NCBI GenBank assembly: GCA_963731205.1
Contig: CAVSUJ010000001.1
Span: 124,001 to 188,000, forward strand
Length of the DNA stretch: 64,000 nucleotides
Reading direction: 5' to 3'
Origin: DATAZK01 sp963731205
GTDB lineage: Bacteria; Actinomycetota; Actinomycetes; Frankiales; Frankiaceae
Shown: positions 60,222-64,000 of the stretch, in pieces
How the letters are laid out: the number at the start of each line of letters is the position of its first letter
Numbering within the stretch: position 1 is the first letter of the stretch
Notes under the pieces: model-generated
Told to the model about the DNA's origin: nothing
Database searches by the model: none
What the model saw: the letters and a program-made list of their open reading frames with translations, nothing else
Made by a program: the position numbers and the translations under genes

Positions 60222-61367
60222 TCAGGAACCGACCGTCGCAGCCCACTTCTGAGCCACGAGAGCCTTTGCCTTGGTCTGCTGGTCGATCGAGGGGAACGTG
60301 ATCGAGCCCGACGGCGCCTGGGGGAGCGAGGCGAGCGCGGCCTTGTCGACCGTGCCGTCCTTGATCAGGGTGTCGAGTTCGATCGGTCGCGCCTTGCCCT
60401 GCAGCCACAGGTTCTGGCCCTCGACCGAATAGAGGAACTCCTCCCACAGCCGGGCTGCTGCCGGGTGCGGCGCGGTCTTGTTGATCGCCTGGACGTAGTA
60501 GCTCGCGTAGTGACCGTCTGAGGGGATGACGACCTTCCATGACGGCACCTGCTTGGCCGCCTCCGACGCCTCCAGGTAGTCCCACCAGATCAGCACCGGC
60601 GTCTGGCCGCTCTGGACCGTTGCCGGGCCGCCGGTGACCGGGACGAAGTTGCCGGCCTTGTGCAGCTTGCCGAAGTAGTCCAGCCCGGGCTGGATGTTGT
60701 CGAACGATCCGCCGTTGGCGAGAGCTGCGGCGTACACCGCGGAGAAGGCGGCGCTGGCCTTGGTCGGGTCGCCGTTGATGGCCACCTTGTTCTTGTATTC
60801 GGGCTTCAGCAGGTCCGCGAAGCTCGTCGGCGGATCGCTGATCTTCGAGGAGTCGTAGCCGATGGCGACGAAGCCTCCGTAGTCGGAGTACCAGGTGCCG
60901 TCACTGGCCTTGGCGTTGTCGGCGATGGCGTCCCACGTGGCCACCTTGTAAGGGGCGAGCAGGCCGGCCTGCTGAGCCGTCACCGCGAAGGACTGGCCGA
61001 GGTCGAGCACATCCGGAGCGCGGCTCTGCCCCTTCAGCTGCTTGACCGCATTGATCTCGTCCTGGCTGCTGCCATCGGGGTTGGCGCTGTTGATTTTGAT
61101 GCCGTACTTCTTCTCGAAAGTCGTGATGATCGTGCCGTAGTTGGCCCAGTCGGCGGGCAGCGTGATGACGTTCAGCTGCCCTTCCTTCTTGGCGTCGGCG
61201 ACGAGCTTGTCGATTCCGCCGACGGAGGCGACGGCCGTCGCGGTGACGACCGTACTTCCGGACGAAGACGAGGTCTTGCTGCTGCTTGAGCAGGCGGCGA
61301 CCACCGCGGCGGCGGTCAGTGTCGCGGCCACAGTCTTTACCGTGGCCGCATTGCGCGAGCGAATCAC
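60222..61367 (-). CDS. ABC transporter substrate-binding lipoprotein, 2-AEP type
   Basis: 381 residues, GTG start with GGGAGGAG upstream. Lipoprotein signal with lipobox (TLTAAAVVAACSSSS) and a Ser-rich spacer. The mature part is a family 1 / spermidine-type binding protein: LNVITLPADWANYGTIITTF EKKYGIKI, SRAPDVLDLGQSF, WDYLEASEAAKQVP and ASYYVQAINKTAPHPAAARL WEEFL. Captures the phosphonate outside the membrane. Separated from the HAD gene by 191 bases, so it may have its own promoter. Confidence 0.9.
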   Translation of the reverse strand: MIRSRNAATVKTVAATLTAAAVVAACSSSSKTSSSSGSTVVTATAVASVGGIDKLVADAKKEGQLNVITLPADWANYGTIITTFEKKYGIKINSANPDGSSQDEINAVKQLKGQSRAPDVLDLGQSFAVTAQQAGLLAPYKVATWDAIADNAKASDGTWYSDYGGFVAIGYDSSKISDPPTSFADLLKPEYKNKVAINGDPTKASAAFSAVYAAALANGGSFDNIQPGLDYFGKLHKAGNFVPVTGGPATVQSGQTPVLIWWDYLEASEAAKQVPSWKVVIPSDGHYASYYVQAINKTAPHPAAARLWEEFLYSVEGQNLWLQGKARPIELDTLIKDGTVDKAALASLPQAPSGSITFPSIDQQTKAKALVAQKWAATVGS

Positions 61368-61558
61368 GCTGTTCTCCTCCCGTGGGCCGATCCCGGCCCT
61401 GCGCGCTCATTCACTCAGCGCGAGGTGTCCGCTCGCCGCCTTCGACGTGACGGCGCGGAGACCATCGGATGCACACCGGAAAGCGACCGCTCGACGCTTC
61501 CGCAAATCCCAGGTGACGAGCGGGGAACGGTGTGCAGATGGCGGGTGAACGACCCGGG

Positions 61559-62239
61559 TCAGTGGATGTCGAGGAGAGTGAAAAGGTCTGCGACGGAAGG
61601 AAGAATGTGGGTGGCCCCGCCGCTGCGAAGGCGGGCCTCGTCATCGGCTCCGGTGAGCACGCCGCAGCGCAGGCGCACTCCCGCCCGGCGGCCGGTTTCC
61701 ATGTCCGACGCGGTGTCTCCCGCGATCGCGACCTCCTCGACACTGCCGGCGCCGAGGCGCAACATCGCGGTCCAGAGCAGGTCGGGGTAGGGCCTGCCGC
61801 GGCCTGCGTCGGCCGGCGAGAGGACGAGATCCACCGCTTGCTCCCAGCCGAGCCGGCGCAGGAGCAGGTCACGGGTGGCGGCGGAAAAGCCCGTCGTCAG
61901 GCAGGTTTTGACCCCTGCCGCGCGTAGCTTCTCGAGCAGGACCTCGGCGCCGGCGACGGGGGTCACCTGCCCTTCCAGCACGGCTCGTGCATAAGCGCTC
62001 TCGAACGCCGCCGTCGCCCGCGCGGCTGCCTCTTCGGTGCCTAGCACGCGGCGAAAGACCTCGATCTTCGATTGGCCCATCGTCTCGTGAACGACGCCCT
62101 CCGCGGCCTCGAATTCTGCTGAATCCGCAGCGATTCCGGCGTCGGCGAGCGCCTCGTGAAACGCGTTCAGTACCACCCCGTCGTCGGAGATCGTCGTGCC
62201 TGCCATGTCCAGCGCGACGAGCCTGATGGGTGCTCTCAT
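61559..62239 (-). CDS. PhnX-like HAD hydrolase (phosphonoacetaldehyde hydrolase-like)
   Basis: 226 residues, ATG 62239 overlapping the upstream stop (ATGA). HAD motif I is LVALDMAGTTISDDG (nucleophile Asp11), motif II LTTGFSAATRD, and motif III/IV VLSPADAGRGRPYPDLLW with IAGDTASDMETGRRAG. The cap has HETMGQSKIEVFRRVL; Lys58 aligns with Lys53 of Bacillus phosphonatase (PMGLLKIDHVRAL), the Schiff-base residue. This fits hydrolysis of phosphonoacetaldehyde to acetaldehyde and phosphate, though the TIGR03351 group is not biochemically settled. Confidence 0.85.
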   Translation of the reverse strand: MRAPIRLVALDMAGTTISDDGVVLNAFHEALADAGIAADSAEFEAAEGVVHETMGQSKIEVFRRVLGTEEAAARATAAFESAYARAVLEGQVTPVAGAEVLLEKLRAAGVKTCLTTGFSAATRDLLLRRLGWEQAVDLVLSPADAGRGRPYPDLLWTAMLRLGAGSVEEVAIAGDTASDMETGRRAGVRLRCGVLTGADDEARLRSGGATHILPSVADLFTLLDIH

Positions 62240-63333
62240 GACAATGCGGCGAACGTCTCGGCGGCGATGGCGGGGGAGCATGTCATGCCCTTGCCGCCCG
62301 GTCCGGTCACGAGCAAGACGCCGGGCGCCAATTCGCTGCGGTGGTAGGGGCTCCCGTCGGTCGTCTCGCTGTACACCCCGGCCCAGCGGCGAGTGGTCGG
62401 TGGTAAGCGGCGCCCGAGCAGCGTCTCGGCGGAGGCCCGCAACTGCTCGTACGGGGCTTCCTCGACGTCGAACGGAAACGGTTCGGCGTACGCATGCGTG
62501 TCGCCGATGGTCAGTTCACCGTTCGCACGCTGCACCATCAGCAGCTGACTTTTCCAGGCGGCGCCGGTGGCGTTCTGCGCACCGAGGTGGCGGCGGGAGG
62601 GCTCGTACGCCGGGTAGTAGCGCAGCGAATCACCGTCGGCGACGGACGTGGTGAGCTTCTCTCCGAGCGGCGCGGTTTGCAGCATTTGCAGGCGAACTCG
62701 CCGCAGAGGCTGCGGGCCGTCATGGGCAGCGACCCCGCGATGAGCCGCGCCGGTGCAGCAGATGACGACGTCGGCGGCATGCCACTCGCCGTGCCCGTCG
62801 CGTATCGCGTTGGGGCGGATCCCGACGGCTTCGGTGCCGGGATTCCAGCGGTAGCGCGGACTTTTCCGCAAGTGCTCGCGGATCGCCGCCGGGACCTGCC
62901 GCGGCTCGACGATCGCATCGCGGCTGCAGTACAAGCCGCCCGCGTACGTGCCGCGCAGCGCCGGGTTGAGCGCGCGGACGCCGGCCGGGTCGAGCAGCCG
63001 GTAGCCCCGTTCCGCAGCGTCCGCAAGCTCCGACGCCTCCTTCATGACGAGCATCTCGTCCTCGGTACGCGCGACCGTCACCGAGCCCTCCGCCCGTAGT
63101 CCGACGGCGGGGACGGCCGACGCGATCTGCGTCCACAGGTCGCGTGCCTTCTGAGCCAGCCGGATCTCCGCACCCGGTGCCCGGCCGCCGACCCACACCA
63201 GCCCGAAGTTGCGCACCGAGGCCCCGCGGGCCGCCGCCTCGCGTTCGAGATGGACGATCTGATGTCCCGCGTCATGAGCCCAAAGTGCGTGCATCGAGCC
63301 AAGGACCCCGCCGCCGACCACGATCACTCTCAT
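62236..63333 (-). CDS. FAD-dependent oxidoreductase, TIGR03364-like, phosphonate cluster type
   Basis: 365 residues from ATG 63333 (an upstream in-frame ATG is at 63354). FAD Rossmann motif VIVVGGGVLGSMHALWAHDA GH, then ASVRNFGLVWVGGRAPGAE, as in glycine/D-amino-acid-oxidase-like enzymes of phosphonate operons. WAGVYSETTDGSPYHRSEL and VLLVTGPGGKGMTCSPAIAA close the FAD site. It probably oxidatively deaminates aminoethylphosphonate or an N-methyl derivative to phosphonoacetaldehyde, the substrate of the following HAD enzyme. First gene of the operon. Confidence 0.85.
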   Translation of the reverse strand: MRVIVVGGGVLGSMHALWAHDAGHQIVHLEREAAARGASVRNFGLVWVGGRAPGAEIRLAQKARDLWTQIASAVPAVGLRAEGSVTVARTEDEMLVMKEASELADAAERGYRLLDPAGVRALNPALRGTYAGGLYCSRDAIVEPRQVPAAIREHLRKSPRYRWNPGTEAVGIRPNAIRDGHGEWHAADVVICCTGAAHRGVAAHDGPQPLRRVRLQMLQTAPLGEKLTTSVADGDSLRYYPAYEPSRRHLGAQNATGAAWKSQLLMVQRANGELTIGDTHAYAEPFPFDVEEAPYEQLRASAETLLGRRLPPTTRRWAGVYSETTDGSPYHRSELAPGVLLVTGPGGKGMTCSPAIAAETFAALS

Positions 63334-63364
63334 GAATGGACTCTCATGACGCCTCATTACAGAG

Positions 63365-63433
63365 GCCGCACCACTGCGGCAGCCAAACGTCAAGCGCCCA
63401 ATAAATGACGCTCAGGTGAAGGCTGCACCTGAG
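63365..63433. promoter_or_regulatory. divergent control region of the phosphonate operon with two perfect inverted repeats
   Basis: GCCGCA-CCAC-TGCGGC (63365-63380) and CTCAGGTG-N7-CACCTGAG (63411-63433) lie in the 111-base gap between the FAD oxidoreductase and the divergent PPOX gene. Both are candidate operators. No regulator gene lies nearby inside the window. Confidence 0.5.
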
Positions 63434-63444
63434 ACACTGCCAGG

Positions 63445-64000
63445 GTGACGACGGTGGACGCGACCTGGACAGTGGTGGCCGATGCAGCGCAGCTCCGGGG
63501 GCTCGTCGGCTCCCCGACGCAACGGGTCGCCGAGAAGGTGCGCACCTCGCTGCATGACATCGACCGGGCCTGGCTGGCGGCATCGCCCTTCTGCCTGATC
63601 GCGACCTCCGCCGCTGACGGCAGCTGCGATGTGAGCCCGAAGGGCGACCCGCCCGGTTTCGTGCACGTGCTGGACGACCGCACGATCGCCATCCCCGACC
63701 GTCCGGGCAACCGCCGGGTCGACGGCTTCCACAACGTGCTGTCCAACCCTCAGGTGGGGTTGATCTTCCTGGTCCCGGGCCGTAACGACACGCTGCGCAT
63801 CAACGGCGGCGCCCAGCTCGTGTCCGACGCACCCTTCTTCGACGACATGGTCGTCAAGGGTCACCGTCCACAGCTGGTGCTCGTCGTCCGCGTGGAGGAG
63901 GTCTTCTCGCACTGCTCCAAGGCCTTCATGCGCTCGACGCTCTGGGATCCGGAGAGCTGGACCCCCGAGGTGCTGCCCTCCCGTGCGAAGATCGCCCGCG
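63445..64000 (+). CDS. MSMEG_1061-type FMN-dependent PPOX flavoprotein, 3'-truncated by window
   Basis: At least 185 residues, GTG 63445 (63454 also possible). The family pattern is clear: SPTQRVAEKVRTSLHDIDRA WLAASPFCLIATSAADGSCD VSPKGDPPGFVHVLDDRTIA then IPDRPGNRRVDGFHNVLSNP QVGLIFLVPG, an FMN-binding split barrel. Ends inside the C-terminal domain (HCSKAFMRSTLWDPESW) at the window edge. Members sit near or are fused to phosphohydrolases; here it is divergent from the phosphonate operon and may share its control region. Confidence 0.88.
   Translation, partial: MTTVDATWTVVADAAQLRGLVGSPTQRVAEKVRTSLHDIDRAWLAASPFCLIATSAADGSCDVSPKGDPPGFVHVLDDRTIAIPDRPGNRRVDGFHNVLSNPQVGLIFLVPGRNDTLRINGGAQLVSDAPFFDDMVVKGHRPQLVLVVRVEEVFSHCSKAFMRSTLWDPESWTPEVLPSRAKIAR

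Noticed and set aside
1..64000. tRNA, rRNA, riboswitch or CRISPR features
   Set aside because: No tRNA-like cloverleaf ends, conserved rRNA segments, riboswitch cores or regularly spaced repeats were recognised by eye on either strand; a covariance-model scan was not possible.

Overview
This is about 64 kb of very GC-rich DNA (roughly two-thirds G+C, strong GC3 bias) that reads as actinobacterial chromosome. Lineage markers are an F420-type PPOX enzyme, an AMIN-like lipoprotein, a GH25 lysozyme with LGFP repeats, a TIGR03364-type FAD oxidoreductase, and a DevS/DevR oxygen-sensing pair with universal stress and Acg-type nitroreductase proteins. I cannot place it below phylum level. There are no rRNA or tRNA genes, no CRISPR array, no intact transposase and no replication origin.

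Layout. 1-8.4 kb: housekeeping and envelope genes (SulP transporter, PPOX enzyme, SRPBCC protein, MMPL exporter, NarL-type two-component system, adhesin-like DUF4097 protein, AMIN lipoprotein). Four genes here and the HNH remnant just beyond are each broken by a single frameshift, so the left end is either decaying or poorly sequenced. 8.6-13.1 kb: accessory island with lower codon bias, small hypothetical genes, an HNH remnant, a YunG-like protein, a truncated OmpR-type regulator and dispersed intergenic repeats. 13.2-17.5 kb: aquaporin, membrane proteins, secreted lysozyme. 17.6-23.8 kb: catabolic cluster (CitE-like lyase, two amidohydrolases, AtuA-like and DUF4387 proteins, GntR regulator) for an unidentified carboxylic or terpenoid-like substrate. 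23.9-30.1 kb: ECF-type sigma factor, STAS protein, META lipoprotein, lytic transglycosylase, FMN-reductase remnant, MFS exporter with ArsR regulator, lone type IV pilin.

30.2-52.7 kb is a hypoxia/dormancy island resembling the DosR regulon of mycobacteria. It has a DevS-type heme-GAF sensor kinase with the HPPM heme-ligand motif, a DevR response regulator, five universal stress protein genes, two Acg-like nitroreductases, two PPOX proteins, GAPDH, a trehalose-type glycosyltransferase, a GNAT-acyl-CoA synthetase fusion, an NDH2/SQR-like flavoprotein and the complete cydABDC set for bd oxidase. Several intergenic regions carry DevR-box-like palindromes. The best is GGACTTAAGTCC, between a stress protein gene and cydA. 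The logic is: sense low O2 or redox change, switch to bd oxidase, maintain glycolysis, make a compatible solute and adjust protein acetylation.

52.7-55.1 kb: quinone-reductase-like dehydrogenase and a molybdopterin oxidoreductase with its flavin reductase partner. 55.2-63.3 kb: a minus-strand phosphonate utilisation locus with mostly overlapping stop/start codons: FAD oxidoreductase, PhnX-like HAD hydrolase, ABC importer (binding protein, two permeases, ATPase), and a large fusion of a metallophosphoesterase with a PhnZ-like HD oxygenase domain. That fusion is the most unusual protein in the window. A divergent PPOX gene runs off the right edge.
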